DNA from: Glaciecola amylolytica
GTDB taxonomy: Bacteria > Bacteroidota > Bacteroidia > Flavobacteriales_D > Crocinitomicaceae
Direction: 5' to 3'
Length of the DNA stretch: 64,000 nt
Assembly (NCBI GenBank): GCA_003856375.1
Contig: CP034120.1
Coordinates: 930,001 to 994,000, forward strand
Part shown: positions 45,201-54,300 of the stretch, in pieces
How positions within the stretch are numbered: the first letter of the stretch is position 1
Layout: every line of letters starts with the position of its first letter
Translations under genes and position numbers: made by a program
The notes under the pieces: generated by a model
Seen by the model: the letters and a program-made list of their open reading frames with translations, nothing else
What the model was told of the DNA's origin: nothing
Databases searched by the model: none

Positions 45201-48200
45201 GCTCGGGAAATACTTCTTCCTGTACGTTCAATGTATTGGTAAGTGATAATCAACTGCCATCTATTGTATCTTGTGGAGCGAACGGTACACAAAACGTATT
45301 GGCAAATGCAGGTGTTTGTACATATACTCATGCCGGCACAGCCTGGGACGCAAGTGCTGCAGATAATTGCTCTGTGGCATCTGTTTCTTATACATTGAGT
45401 GGTGCAACTACCGGAACAGGAACAACATTGAATGGTGTCGTTTTCAATCAGGGAACAACGCTGGTTACCTGGCAGGCTTTGGATGGAAGCGGAAATTCTT
45501 CAATCTGTACGTTTAACGTGATCGTTGGCGATAACCAAAATCCGGTGATCAGTAATTGTTCAGCTATTGGCAATCAGATTGTAAATGCAAACGTTGGGCT
45601 TTGTACTTATACTCATAACAGCAATAGCTGGAATGCTGTTGCAACGGATAATTGTACAGTAAGTTCACTTGCTTACAGTTTAAGTGGAGCTACAACAGGC
45701 ACAGGAACTTCCCTCAACGGAGTTGAGTTTAACCTGGGGGTAACTACCGTTACGTGGACTGCAACAGATGCTGCGGGAAATACAACAATCTGTACGTTCT
45801 CTGTTACGGTAAATGATGCACAACTTCCAGTAATTCTATCTTGTGGAGCTGCTGGTAATCAATCGGTGGTTGCTGATGCCGAACAATGTACTTATACTCA
45901 AAGTTCAAACGCCTGGGATGCAAGTGCCAGTGACAACTGTTCTGTTGCTTCCGTGAGCTATGTTCTTACAGGAGCTACAACAGGAACAGGTACCAGCTTA
46001 TCCGGTGTTGTTTTCAATCTTGGAACAACAACCGTTACGTGGACTGCTACAGATGGTTCCGGAAATACTTCTTCCTGTACATTCAATGTAGTGGTGAGCG
46101 ATAATCAGCTGCCAGTTATAACAAGTTGCGGTCCGGGAGGAAATCAGAATGTAAGCACAGACGCAGGTCTTTGTACTTATACCAATTCAGGTAACGGCTG
46201 GAATGCTGTAGCTACAGATAACTGTACCGTTACATCATTGACATACACCTTAACTGGGGCGACATCAGGTACGGGAACTTCTCTGAACGGAGTTGTATTC
46301 AACCAAGGTATCACAACCGTAACCTGGACTGCTGTAGACACTGCAGGTAATCAGGTTCAATGCCAATTTACGGTGACTGTTACTGATGATGAAAGCCCGG
46401 TAATTGTGAATTGTCCCGCTTCGATCAGTCAAAACTCAGATGCGGAGCAATGTGGTGCAATCGTCAATTGGGTCGTACCGTCTTTTTCCGATAACTGCGG
46501 AGCAACCATTTCCGGAACTGCAACATCTGGTACCTACTTCCCTGTAGGAGTTTCCAATGTCAGTTATACGGTTGTTGATAATGCCGGGAATTCGACTTCC
46601 TGTTCGTTCAGTATTACGATTACAGACGCAGAGGCTCCTGTAATTGACTGTCCGGATACCGTTGCAACATGTAATCCGCTGGTGGAATATCCTTTACCAA
46701 TAGTGTCCGATAATTGTGGTGTGGCATCGCTGGTTCAGACTGCCGGTTTGCCTTCCGGAAGTATTTTCCCGATTGGGGTAACGGTCAACACATTTGTGGT
46801 AACCGATATTCATGGGAATACATCCAATTGTTCATTCACTGTGCGAATATACCCGACACCGGTCAGCGCAACGGCGATTGATCAGGTTTCTTGTAACGGA
46901 TTTGGTGATGCCAGTGTTGATTTGCAAATAAGCAACGGAACAGCTCCATATCAAACCAATTGGTCGAACAACGCAACTTCAGAAGATTTAACGAATCTGT
47001 CTCCGGGAACTTACACGGTGGCTATTATCGACAATCACGGTTGTATGACTGCCGATACGGTTACCATTACGGAACCTGAGGCACTTGGTATTGAAACAAG
47101 ATTAAATCAATTGAGTTGTTACAATGCGAATAATGGTTCTATCCAAACAAGTGTGAGTGGCGGTACATTGCCATATACTTACAACTGGTTGAGTGGAGAA
47201 CAAACTCCTGATTTAAGCAACCTGTCAGCAGGAAATTACAACCTTACGGTGACAGATGCCAATGGATGTGTTCTGACTTTCAGTACAACGATTACTCAGC
47301 CGGATTCACTAATGCTTCAGGCGGTGATTATCAATGCAACATGTAATGCTTCCAACGGTTCCATTCAAATACAAGTTACCGGAGGAACTACATCGTATGG
47401 GTATGATTGGTCTAACGGTACGTCGAATCAGAACTTGAATAATGCATCTGCCGGTTCTTACAACGTTCTGGTAACAGATGCGAACGGCTGTCAGGTGGCC
47501 TATTCAGGAGTCATTTTGTCTGTAACCAATCTGAATGCTGCAGCGATGGTAACGGATGTTTCCTGCTACGGCGATGACAATGGTGAAGCGACAGTAGTGA
47601 TTTCCAATGGAAACGAACCGTACACCTATCAGTGGTCAAACGGTGGTGTCGGTGCACACCAGACAGATCTTTCCGGTGGTACATATTCCGTGTTGATTAC
47701 AGATGAATACGGTTGTACTGTTGTATTGGAAGTTTTTGTCGGAGAACCGGATTCACTCAGCATTGATCTGACGCTGTCCAGTTATTTACTTGGTTACAAC
47801 ATCAGCACGAATGGTGGCTCTGACGGTTCCATTTCTGCACTGGTTTCCGGTGGAACAATACCATATTCTTACTCCTGGTCAACAACAGATACAACGAACC
47901 AGATCAGTAACCTGAGTGCAGGAGGATACTCGCTTAGCGTTACAGATGGCAATGGTTGTACTGCGACAGTTGTTGTAGAGCTCAGACAGCCGGATGTGTT
48001 GGAAATGCCGCAAGGTTTCTCGCCGAACGCAGATGGCGACAATGACTACTTTGTTGTTCACGGAATCAAAAGTTACCCGGAAAATTCCATTAAGGTGTTT
48101 AACCGATGGGGTAACATCGTGTACCAGAGAGACAGCTATGCTGATGAATGGTATGGTGAAAACAATGCTGGTGATGCGTTGCCGGATGCAACCTATTTCG

Positions 48201-48271
48201 TGATACTCAACGTGGTTGTTGGAGGAAAAGATAAGGTACTTCAGGGGTATGTAGACCTGAGAAGAAAATAG
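39221..48271 (+). CDS. Giant SprB-like adhesin with HYR repeat array and type B T9SS sorting domain
   Basis: 3016 residues. A long signal peptide ends at AFA-Q (about 40). A unique region follows, to about 430. SprB-type repeats (pattern C-N-G...GG..PY.Y.WSNG...L..G.Y.VTVTD..GC) run from about 435 to 1060, then 14 long HYR-type domains (about 1063-2390, 13 of them exactly 95 residues), two short canonical HYR domains (2391 to about 2545), more SprB repeats (2547-2923) and the gliding-type C-terminal domain (about 2924-3016: QGFSPNADGDNDYFVVHGIK and FNRWGNIVYQRD). The cell-surface end is secreted by T9SS. SprB is the motility adhesin of gliding Flavobacterium. The next two genes make the usual outer-membrane partners. 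One intact frame despite strong internal repetition. Confidence 0.92.
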   Translation: MKPRLLRSGSKSTGVFALPSVRLLCSFLLIYGFFAQNAFAQTHLPECTATVPFFNLDLSASPDMSYTTPEVIRQPGCCGDGDNYISFYVILNPNVAQFEIVVAPGYADPGGSGNYNIISGGDLTTPGSCGVQIPGGSPICITGSGPHKIIYSKPGKNKIKYIFRQIPKPIFPVDQSTRIGCSLPLSIFGLNSITITSINSSTGNTTPGAYNSLLSCTNCSNPSFSPGLGTPDWIDYKICGTPKAAACGVFQNCDTVRLYTYGALSLTATPNPATFCQGGSGVLLTATATGGDGAYIYRWRNSSGTIVSNSSNYTATTAGTYTAEVTDGLSTATCPDAFVSVPVTIATTPVVSAGVDQIVCATSPTVLLHATSTTGSGIWSGGSGSFQPDGSSLITSYTPSAAEINNGSVTLTFTSTGAGGGCLNSDDQMTITLSDTVVSQPIAGTIACYNGSTTINAGQTGGTAPFSYLWSTGSSGNSISVTAGTYLLTVTDQYGCYGIAPVTVAQPAPLALNLSTTTANSPTCDGTASVTINGGTPPYSILWTNGQTTATASSLCEGVVSVTVTDSHGCVITQSAVVNNTFCNTFDVGISSSTNVSCHGGNDGSATVSIVSGGTAPFSYSWNTSPVQTGPTASNLVSGTYSVTVTDNSGCQDVVAITILQPTIITNTVTHVDVSSIGGSNGSATANPLGGTPGYTYLWAPGGQTTQTASNLSSAVGGVTYHVAITDANLCLMNDSVHINQPPCNNFIASVNPTNVSCNGLTNGAAALVIANGTSPFSISWSNGVNNAMSVSNLASGNYTVTVTDFKNCSTFSNFSIIQPAPLSISLVPTNVSCNGANNGTIDLTVSGGTYPYTFTWSSGGNTIASHEDLIQLAPGTYSVVVTDAKGCSISGSVGIMQPAAITTSYTYSDNPCYGNSLGSVDLTVNGGSVPYSYAWAGPSGFTATSQDLSGLSSGLYQVIVTDLHGCSALLSVDVYINQPEVLSALASMSQQVSCAGASNGAIAITTTGGTVPYAYAWTGPSSYSSTAEDISGLIAGNYQVIITDAHGCTTSTSASVTTIPDTIPPVVSCTTDKSVVTSSSACKYTVPNISWNASATDNCFLASLTFALSGATTGTGTSLSGVEFNKGITLVTWVATDGLGNTDTCTFNVTVADNVNPIITQCGPSTPASVIANAGVCTYTNSGSAWDVVATDNCGIDSVRYNLSGATTGVGISLNGVIFNLGITTVTWTVYDASGNSTTCSATVTVSDNQLPIIVSCGAAGTQNVLANAGVCTYTHTGTSWDASVTDNCSVASVSYTLSGATTGTGTTLNSIVFNQGTTLVSWQALDGSGNSSICTFNVIVGDNQNPVITNCSAIDKQTVNANVGLCTYTHNSNSWNAVATDNCTVSSLAYSLSGATTGTGTTLNGVQFNLGVTTVTWTATDAAGNTTICTFTVTVIDTQLPVILSCGAAGNQSVVADAGQCTYTQTSNAWNASASDNCSVASVNYVLTGATTGTGSSLSGVVFNLGTTTVTWTATDGSGNTSFCTFNVLVSDNQLPVILSCGAAGNQSVVADAEQCTYTQSSNAWDASASDNCSVASVNYVLTGATTGTGTSLSGVVFNLGTTTVTWTATDGSGNTSSCTFNVLVSDSQLPVILSCGAAGNQSVVADGGLCTYTQTSNAWDASAADNCSVASVSYTLSGATTGTGTTLNGVVFNQGTTLVTWQALDGSGNSSICTFNVIVGDNQNPVISNCSAIGNQIVNANVGLCTYTHNSNSWNAVATDNCTVSSLAYSLSGATTGTGTSLNGVQFNLGVTTVTWTATDAAGNTTICMFSVTVNDTQLPVILSCGAAGNQSVVADAGQCTYTQTSNAWDASASDNCSVASVNYVLTGATTGTGTSLSGVVFNLGTTTVTWTATDGSGNTSSCTFNVLVSDSQLPVILSCGAAGNQSVVADIGLCTYAQTSNAWDASASDNCSVASVNYVLTGATTGTGSSLSGVVFNLGITTVTWTATDGSGNTSSCTFNVLVSDNQLPSIVSCGANGTQNVLANAGVCTYTHAGTAWDASAADNCSVASVSYTLSGATTGTGTTLNGVVFNQGTTLVTWQALDGSGNSSICTFNVIVGDNQNPVISNCSAIGNQIVNANVGLCTYTHNSNSWNAVATDNCTVSSLAYSLSGATTGTGTSLNGVEFNLGVTTVTWTATDAAGNTTICTFSVTVNDAQLPVILSCGAAGNQSVVADAEQCTYTQSSNAWDASASDNCSVASVSYVLTGATTGTGTSLSGVVFNLGTTTVTWTATDGSGNTSSCTFNVVVSDNQLPVITSCGPGGNQNVSTDAGLCTYTNSGNGWNAVATDNCTVTSLTYTLTGATSGTGTSLNGVVFNQGITTVTWTAVDTAGNQVQCQFTVTVTDDESPVIVNCPASISQNSDAEQCGAIVNWVVPSFSDNCGATISGTATSGTYFPVGVSNVSYTVVDNAGNSTSCSFSITITDAEAPVIDCPDTVATCNPLVEYPLPIVSDNCGVASLVQTAGLPSGSIFPIGVTVNTFVVTDIHGNTSNCSFTVRIYPTPVSATAIDQVSCNGFGDASVDLQISNGTAPYQTNWSNNATSEDLTNLSPGTYTVAIIDNHGCMTADTVTITEPEALGIETRLNQLSCYNANNGSIQTSVSGGTLPYTYNWLSGEQTPDLSNLSAGNYNLTVTDANGCVLTFSTTITQPDSLMLQAVIINATCNASNGSIQIQVTGGTTSYGYDWSNGTSNQNLNNASAGSYNVLVTDANGCQVAYSGVILSVTNLNAAAMVTDVSCYGDDNGEATVVISNGNEPYTYQWSNGGVGAHQTDLSGGTYSVLITDEYGCTVVLEVFVGEPDSLSIDLTLSSYLLGYNISTNGGSDGSISALVSGGTIPYSYSWSTTDTTNQISNLSAGGYSLSVTDGNGCTATVVVELRQPDVLEMPQGFSPNADGDNDYFVVHGIKSYPENSIKVFNRWGNIVYQRDSYADEWYGENNAGDALPDATYFVILNVVVGGKDKVLQGYVDLRRK
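42410..46390 (+). repeat. Tandem HYR-domain array with a 1140-bp higher-order period
   Basis: Fourteen units of about 285 bp. Units 2-14 are exactly 285 bp and start at 42686, 42971, 43256, 43541, 43826, 44111, 44396, 44681, 44966, 45251, 45536, 45821 and 46106. Units 3, 7 and 11 share FNVIVGDN and WQALDGSGNSS; units 4, 8 and 12 share QNPVI and SSLAYSLSG; units 5, 6, 9, 10 and 13 share QLPVILSCGAAGNQSVVAD. The order therefore repeats every four units (1140 bp). This strongly suggests segmental duplication by recombination. Confidence 0.9.
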
Positions 48272-48293
48272 TAATCATCAAAAGATTATTGAG

Positions 48294-49217
48294 ATGAAAA
48301 AGTTCATTTTAATCATGCTGGGAGTGTTGGCCGGGGGCCAGACGATAGCACAGCAAGATCCGATGCTGAGTCAATATATGTTTAACGGATTGTTCTTAAA
48401 TCCTGCATATTCCGGATCTCATAAATATTGGTCATCCACTATGACTTATCGCAAACAATGGGTTGGTATGAGCGGTACTCCTGAAACTGCTATTTTAGCT
48501 GTAGACGGGCCGATTGGAGGAAGAAACATGGGACTTGGAGTCAGTTTCATGTATGACAAGATTGGTGTGAGTACGCACAACAAACTTTCTGCCAATTATG
48601 CCTATCAGATCCGTACTTCTGCCACATCCAAACTGGCAATGGGGGTTAGTGTCAGTCTGTCTCAGTTCAACGGGCGTTTGCAGGACCTTCTGATTTGGGA
48701 TCAGGAAGACCAGGTATTCAGTGAGAATATCAATGGGAAGTATGTTCCGAGTTTTGGTGTCGGAGTTTATCACTTCGGGGAACGTCACTATATCGGGATT
48801 TCTATTCCGACTCTGTTTGCTTATCAGAATGATTACAACTTCAATTTTGATTTGAGCAAAGCTTCATTTTTGCGCAGACATTATCTGCTTACGGGAGGAT
48901 ATGTGTTCACTTGTTCACCAGCGGTTAAAATCAAACCTTCCGTATTGCTGAAATATGTAGCGCACGCACCACTGGAAGCGGATATCAATTTTTCGGTATA
49001 CTACAAAGACATGATTTCTGCAGGGGTTTCTTACAGAACCAGAGATGCTGTTGTTTTTCTTGTAGAGTATCAGATAAATAGTTTTTTCCGCATTGGATAT
49101 GCTTATGATATCACAACAACGGCTGTGCGCAAATATTCCAACGGATCTCACGAAATTATGCTTGGAATTGATTTCGGAAGAGATTTGATTAAAGTTAAAA
49201 CACCTCGTTACTTCTAA
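48294..49217 (+). CDS. PorP/SprF family T9SS outer-membrane protein
   Basis: 307 residues with a signal peptide (about 1-20, ending IAQQ). The family opening is clear: QDPMLSQYMFNGLFLNPAYS, then TYRKQWVGMSGTPET and a beta-barrel body with alternating aromatic strands (FSVYYKDMISAGVSYRTRD). In Flavobacterium, SprF paralogues lie next to a sprB-like adhesin and are needed for its surface display. It is 22 bp after the adhesin and 11 bp before the next gene, so an operon. Confidence 0.93.
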   Translation: MKKFILIMLGVLAGGQTIAQQDPMLSQYMFNGLFLNPAYSGSHKYWSSTMTYRKQWVGMSGTPETAILAVDGPIGGRNMGLGVSFMYDKIGVSTHNKLSANYAYQIRTSATSKLAMGVSVSLSQFNGRLQDLLIWDQEDQVFSENINGKYVPSFGVGVYHFGERHYIGISIPTLFAYQNDYNFNFDLSKASFLRRHYLLTGGYVFTCSPAVKIKPSVLLKYVAHAPLEADINFSVYYKDMISAGVSYRTRDAVVFLVEYQINSFFRIGYAYDITTTAVRKYSNGSHEIMLGIDFGRDLIKVKTPRYF

Positions 49218-49228
49218 ATTCTTGCATT

Positions 49229-51127
49229 ATGAAAACAAAAAGATTCAGACTTTTAATAGCGGGCTTTACTGGTGTATTACTCGCTGCCTGTACAGATTTT
49301 CATGAAGTGCAGGGAGATCGAAGTTATGATGCCCTGGCTTATCAGGAAGCGATTCATCACTATGAAAAGATAGATGAAAAAACGCATAAAACTTCTACGG
49401 AAATCAGATTGGCGGATTCTTACTTTAAAACCGGTAATCTGGATTCAGCCGAAACGAAATACGCACATGCATCAGGACATTCCGATGTTCCGGCAAACGG
49501 GTATTTCAATTATGCAAAAACACTGATGTACAATGGAAAACATCAACTTGCTGCCGAATGGTTTGAAAAGTACCTGAAGGTGAATCCGGATGACAACGTT
49601 GCGCAAATGTTACTGAGTTCATGCCGGTCCATTAAAGACCGTTACATCGATACAACGCTCTATACGTTAACTCCGATTCTGGAAGAACAATTTACCAATA
49701 CATTCAGTATGGTGGAATACCAAAACGGAGCTGTTTTTACGGCTGATAAAGCGGTGTTTTCGGGTAAAAAAGCCACAGCCTGGACAGGGAATTCCTATCT
49801 TGATCTGTACCAAATGGAAAAAGATTCAAGTGGAGCCTGGCTCGAGCCGCGTCTTCTTCAGGGGGATATCAACAGCAAGTTTCATGAAGGACCGGCAACT
49901 TTTTCGCAGGATGGAAAAACGGTCTATTTTACCCGCAGTAATTACTTCAAACGTAAAATGGAGGTAAATGAGGAAAATGAAAACAACCTGAAGATTTTCA
50001 AAGCTGTGCTTACTGGCGGAAAGTGGAAAAATCTGGAGGAATTTCCATACAACAGCGATGATTACGATTGTGGACATCCTACGTTGTCGGCTGATGGACA
50101 GGAACTTTATTTTGTGTCGGATATGCCCGGTGGTTATGGTGGAACGGATTTGTATAAAAGTGTTTGGACGGTTGACGGATGGTCTCAACCACAAAATCTT
50201 GGATCCGAACTCAACACTTCCGGAAATGAGATGTTTCCCTTCATTAACACAGACGGAGCACTCTATTTTTCATCCGATGCACACAACTCTATGGGAGGAT
50301 TGGATGTGTTTATAACCTACTTTGACGGTGAAAAATGGGCAAATCCGGAAAACCTGAATTATCCGTTAAATTCTACCGATGATGATTTTGCGTATTCGGT
50401 AAACATGGATAATCATTCCGGTTTTGTTTCCTCATCGCGTTCAGATTCGGATAAAATGTACGCTTTTGAGCATCATGCACCAACATTTATCTTGTATGGA
50501 ACAGCGCTCGAAAAAGGAACAAATCTGCCCGTTGAAGGAGTTGCTGTGGAGCTGACCGATTCTAAAACAAATCAGGTCATGACCGCTGTTACGGATAAAG
50601 AAGGGAAGTTTAAAATCAAACTAAGTCCGGAAGTGTACTACAAGCTATACTGTACTAAATTTGGCTGTTCCTCAGAAACGAATGAAGTGTCAACAATGGG
50701 CTTGAAGTATTCTCAGGATTTTTATGCCAATTTCCTGGTTGAACCGATTGTGATTGATAAACCGATTGTGGTTGAGAATATCTATTACGATTACAATAAA
50801 TGGAATATTCGTGCCGATGCAGCTCTTGAGCTGGATAAACTTGTTCGTATTCTGAAAGACAATCCGACTATTGAGATTGAATTGGGATCGCATACGGATT
50901 CCCGCGGGAATGATCAGTACAATTTTGTGCTTTCCGATAAGCGGGCCTACGCCGTGGTTCAATACCTGATTGCTAATGGAATTGACTCTTCACGACTTAC
51001 TTACAAAGGATATGGAGAGAAAGTATTGGTAAATCAGTGTGGCAACGGAGTCATTTGTTCGGAAGAAGCGCATCAGCAAAACAGACGAACAGAATTCAAA
51101 GTCACAAAAGTCCGGCAAAATTTATAA
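49229..51127 (+). CDS. PorE-like lipoprotein (TPR, propeller, CRD, OmpA)
   Basis: 632 residues. Lipobox LLAAC (Cys near 21). TPR-like repeats at about 40-135 (LDSAETKYAHASGHSD, LAAEWFEKYLKVNPDD), PD40/WD40-type strands at about 200-420 (GPATFSQDGKTVYFTRSN, GHPTLSADGQELYFVSD, ALYFSSDAHNSMGGLDVF), a carboxypeptidase-regulatory-like domain at about 425-505 (YGTALEKGTNLPVEGVAVEL), and an OmpA peptidoglycan-binding domain from about 515 (IYYDYNKWNIRADAALELDK, GSHTDSRGNDQYN). This architecture is the same as PorE of Porphyromonas gingivalis, which anchors T9SS to peptidoglycan. It ends the adhesin operon and a strong terminator follows. Confidence 0.88.
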   Translation: MKTKRFRLLIAGFTGVLLAACTDFHEVQGDRSYDALAYQEAIHHYEKIDEKTHKTSTEIRLADSYFKTGNLDSAETKYAHASGHSDVPANGYFNYAKTLMYNGKHQLAAEWFEKYLKVNPDDNVAQMLLSSCRSIKDRYIDTTLYTLTPILEEQFTNTFSMVEYQNGAVFTADKAVFSGKKATAWTGNSYLDLYQMEKDSSGAWLEPRLLQGDINSKFHEGPATFSQDGKTVYFTRSNYFKRKMEVNEENENNLKIFKAVLTGGKWKNLEEFPYNSDDYDCGHPTLSADGQELYFVSDMPGGYGGTDLYKSVWTVDGWSQPQNLGSELNTSGNEMFPFINTDGALYFSSDAHNSMGGLDVFITYFDGEKWANPENLNYPLNSTDDDFAYSVNMDNHSGFVSSSRSDSDKMYAFEHHAPTFILYGTALEKGTNLPVEGVAVELTDSKTNQVMTAVTDKEGKFKIKLSPEVYYKLYCTKFGCSSETNEVSTMGLKYSQDFYANFLVEPIVIDKPIVVENIYYDYNKWNIRADAALELDKLVRILKDNPTIEIELGSHTDSRGNDQYNFVLSDKRAYAVVQYLIANGIDSSRLTYKGYGEKVLVNQCGNGVICSEEAHQQNRRTEFKVTKVRQNL

Positions 51128-51150
51128 TAGGGGTGAATAAAAGCAGGTTT

Positions 51151-51197
51151 AGCGCAAACACTTAGAAGTCAGTTTTAAGTGTTTGCGCTTTTCTTTT
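51151..51197 (+). terminator. Strong terminator of the adhesin operon
   Basis: A perfect 14-bp stem, AGCGCAAACACTTA and TAAGTGTTTGCGCT, with an 11-nt loop and then TTTTCTTTT, 24 bp after the PorE-like stop. Confidence 0.9.
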
Positions 51198-51378
51198 GCT
51201 TTATTTTCGTTCGTTTTTTATTAGTCAAAATAAAAATAACAGTGTGCAAAAAAGCTATCCTGCGGTAATAGAGTACTAATTGATTTGTCTTAGTTTAGTC
51301 ACAAATGATGAATATGTAAAGAGCATTAACTTGTTACTTAATCATATGAATCATTAGCATAACTTAAACTCTAAATCC

Positions 51379-54300
51379 ATGAAAAAAAAGCTCCTATTAT
51401 TTTTCCTGCTTTTTGTAAATGCAGGAATCGCGCAATTTAGCTGCACGCTAGATGGTGTGGAAATGAACTTTGAACTTGTGAAAAACAAGATCTTTGTTCA
51501 GTACAATGAATCCGTCGAGAGGCCCTACATGGGGGATTGGTTCGGAAATGACATGATGAACATTGCAGCTTCCGGTGAGCCGGAGAACCATAAGCAAATT
51601 ATAAAACTGAACCAGAATTATACGCAGGCGCAAATAAAGACCCTGCTGGAACTACTCAATAAAAGCCCTTATATTAAACTCGCTTCTGCACTAGTTACCC
51701 ATGGAGATATAACGGTTGCTTTAACCAATCAATTAATAGTAAAAGTCAAGAGTGGTGTTAGCGAAAAGGACCTTGATGATCTGTTCAAAGCAAGTGAGAT
51801 CATCAATAATGGTACTATTGGTGACTTGACAAACCATCTCTTGATTTCTATTCCCAAGAATAAAATGCTTGCCCAATTTACGGGTATTGGACTGTTAAAA
51901 GCTACAGACTTTTTTGAGTTTGTAGAACCCAATTTCATCATGTTTGTTCAACAATATGCATTCAACGACCCTTTATATTCCAGCCAATATGCACATTCAA
52001 AAGTAGAAGCGAGCAATGCATGGAATAAAATGGGTGCACTAGCCGGCGGAAGTCCTAATATAGTCATTGCTGTTTTGGATGACGGTGTAGATTTACAACA
52101 CCCTGAATTTTCGGGTAAATTGATCAACGGATTTGATGCTTCTTTTGACTCCATTTCAGCTAGTGGGCAAACAGTACTAAACACTTTTGGAGGACCACTT
52201 GTCAAGGGAGATATTCATGGCACCAGGGTTGCCGGAGTATTGGGTGCAAAAGGAAATAATGGTGTCGGGCTCGTTGGATTAGCATACAATTGTAAAATAA
52301 TGCCTATTAGGGTTGGCGAAACATCAGGATCGATTTTGATTACAAATACTCTCATTTTGAGAAACGCAATTCATTATGCCTATAACAATGGAGCAGATGT
52401 GATTACCAACTCCTGGGGCAATGCCCTACCTTCAACTCTTCTAAGTAATGAAATTACTTTTGCGAGTACTCTTGGAAGACAAGGCAAAGGGTGTCCTATC
52501 TTTTTTGCTTCCGGAAACAATTCGTCTACGACTATTACCTATCCAGCTTCAGTACCAGCTGCAATTGCTGTAGGTGCGACTACTTCCGCGGATATGAAAG
52601 CAAGTTATTCAGACTATTCGTTGGGATTGGATATAGCAGCTCCGGGAGACGGTGTCATTACAACAGACAGGGTAGATATGTATGGGGATACCATTGGTGC
52701 AACTGGTAGTTATACAACAATAAATGGTACTTCCTATGCAAGCCCCTATGCCGCTGCGTTAATGGGATTGATATTAAGTGTAAAACCTTCATTGACCCAG
52801 ACCGAAGCCAGGCAAATCATAGAAAGTACTTGTGATAAAGTTGGAGGGTATAGCTATACAGCAAATGGCGGTTATCCGGTACCAAGTGGCAGTTGGAGCA
52901 ATGAATTGGGGTATGGAAGAATCAATGCTGAAGCCGCAATCACGAAAGCGTTACTTAATGTTGTAACAACAGGATCATTTGTTGCAACCATTACACAGCC
53001 CACAGTGAACTGCTATTGGAATGATAAGCCCGCAATTTCTGCCTACTTCGATTTACAAATAAGTGGAGGTTCACCGGATTTATATCACTGGGATGGACAG
53101 ACAGGGACAGGCTACAAAAGTTTTGCGATAAATTATTGGGACGGTCCTGCTAATACTAATCCCCAACCCTCACCATATGTAGTGGATGGGCCTTCACACC
53201 CCAATTCAACTTATTATACTCAAAACACAATAGGTCTGGCAAGTGGGAATAAACGTATCTATCTTGATTTTCCTCCGGGTACAAGTTTTCCTTTTCAAAC
53301 GGATATTTATCTGGATATTTATAGCCCCGCGGGTCATAATTATGTCACTGTTCATGTTTCTGTAGACTATGCTCCGACTATCGCGATGCTTCCACAAGTT
53401 AATCGCTGTAATTTCGGGGTTTTATATACAGCGAATGCCGTTACAGGTGTATCAACTCCAACAGGTAGCACTTACAGCTGGGCACTTGGAAATTACCCCA
53501 GTACCGCTGCGAATATTGATTATGCTACTGACCCGAAGTATCCATCAATCTATGTGTTGACACATGATGAAACGATTACCTTATCTGTTACTTCACCTTT
53601 CGGATGTACCACTTCAAAAAGCACTCTGGTCAAAGTAGGGAATATCAAAGCAAACCCCGCACCAGCTCCCGTTAAGAAATGTTCACTTGGAGGCTGGTTT
53701 ATGATAGGACCTTCCAGCGTGACCGGAAATATCGGTTTCACAACATTTCAATGGACTGCTGCACCGGGGCTTTCACCTACCAATTCCATCAATACAATCA
53801 TCAATCCAGCTATTGCAGGACTCGGTTTACATTATTATACACTTACTGCAACGGATGCGAATGGATGTACAGCAACGTTTGTTTACGAAGTAGATATTCA
53901 AGCTCCTCAAGCGACTGTTAACTTAACCGCAGATTACAACAATGGTTGCCCGGGACATGATGTAAACATTACAGGTAATATCAACGGACCATACGGTATT
54001 TATTACGATATCAACTATTTATCGGGTTCCACCTTACTGCCAACCGTACTGATTACCCCAACTTTAAGTAAAACAACGGTTTCGCCATATGCGACGACTG
54101 TTTATCAATTTAGCGCAAAAGATCCTTATGGCTGTCCGGTGGCTTCGTCGATCGCGATAGGGGTACAGAATAATTATACACTTGCAGCCAATGCCGGACC
54201 AGATACTTATTCCTGTGCTCCGGATCTTAAAACAATTACCGGAAGTGCTTCAGGAGGAACACCTCCATACGATTATTTATGGGTTGAGCCATCTGTGTAT

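Noticed and set aside
43963-45331. Several minus-strand open frames of 60-62 codons within the adhesin, with nearly identical sequence
   Set aside because: They are shadows of the repeated coding strand, recur once per repeat unit and have no ribosome-binding context.
42410-46390. Regular 285-bp repetition that might be taken for a CRISPR or satellite array
   Set aside because: The repeats lie in one long open frame and encode HYR domains; unit length is far too large for CRISPR and there are no unique spacers.
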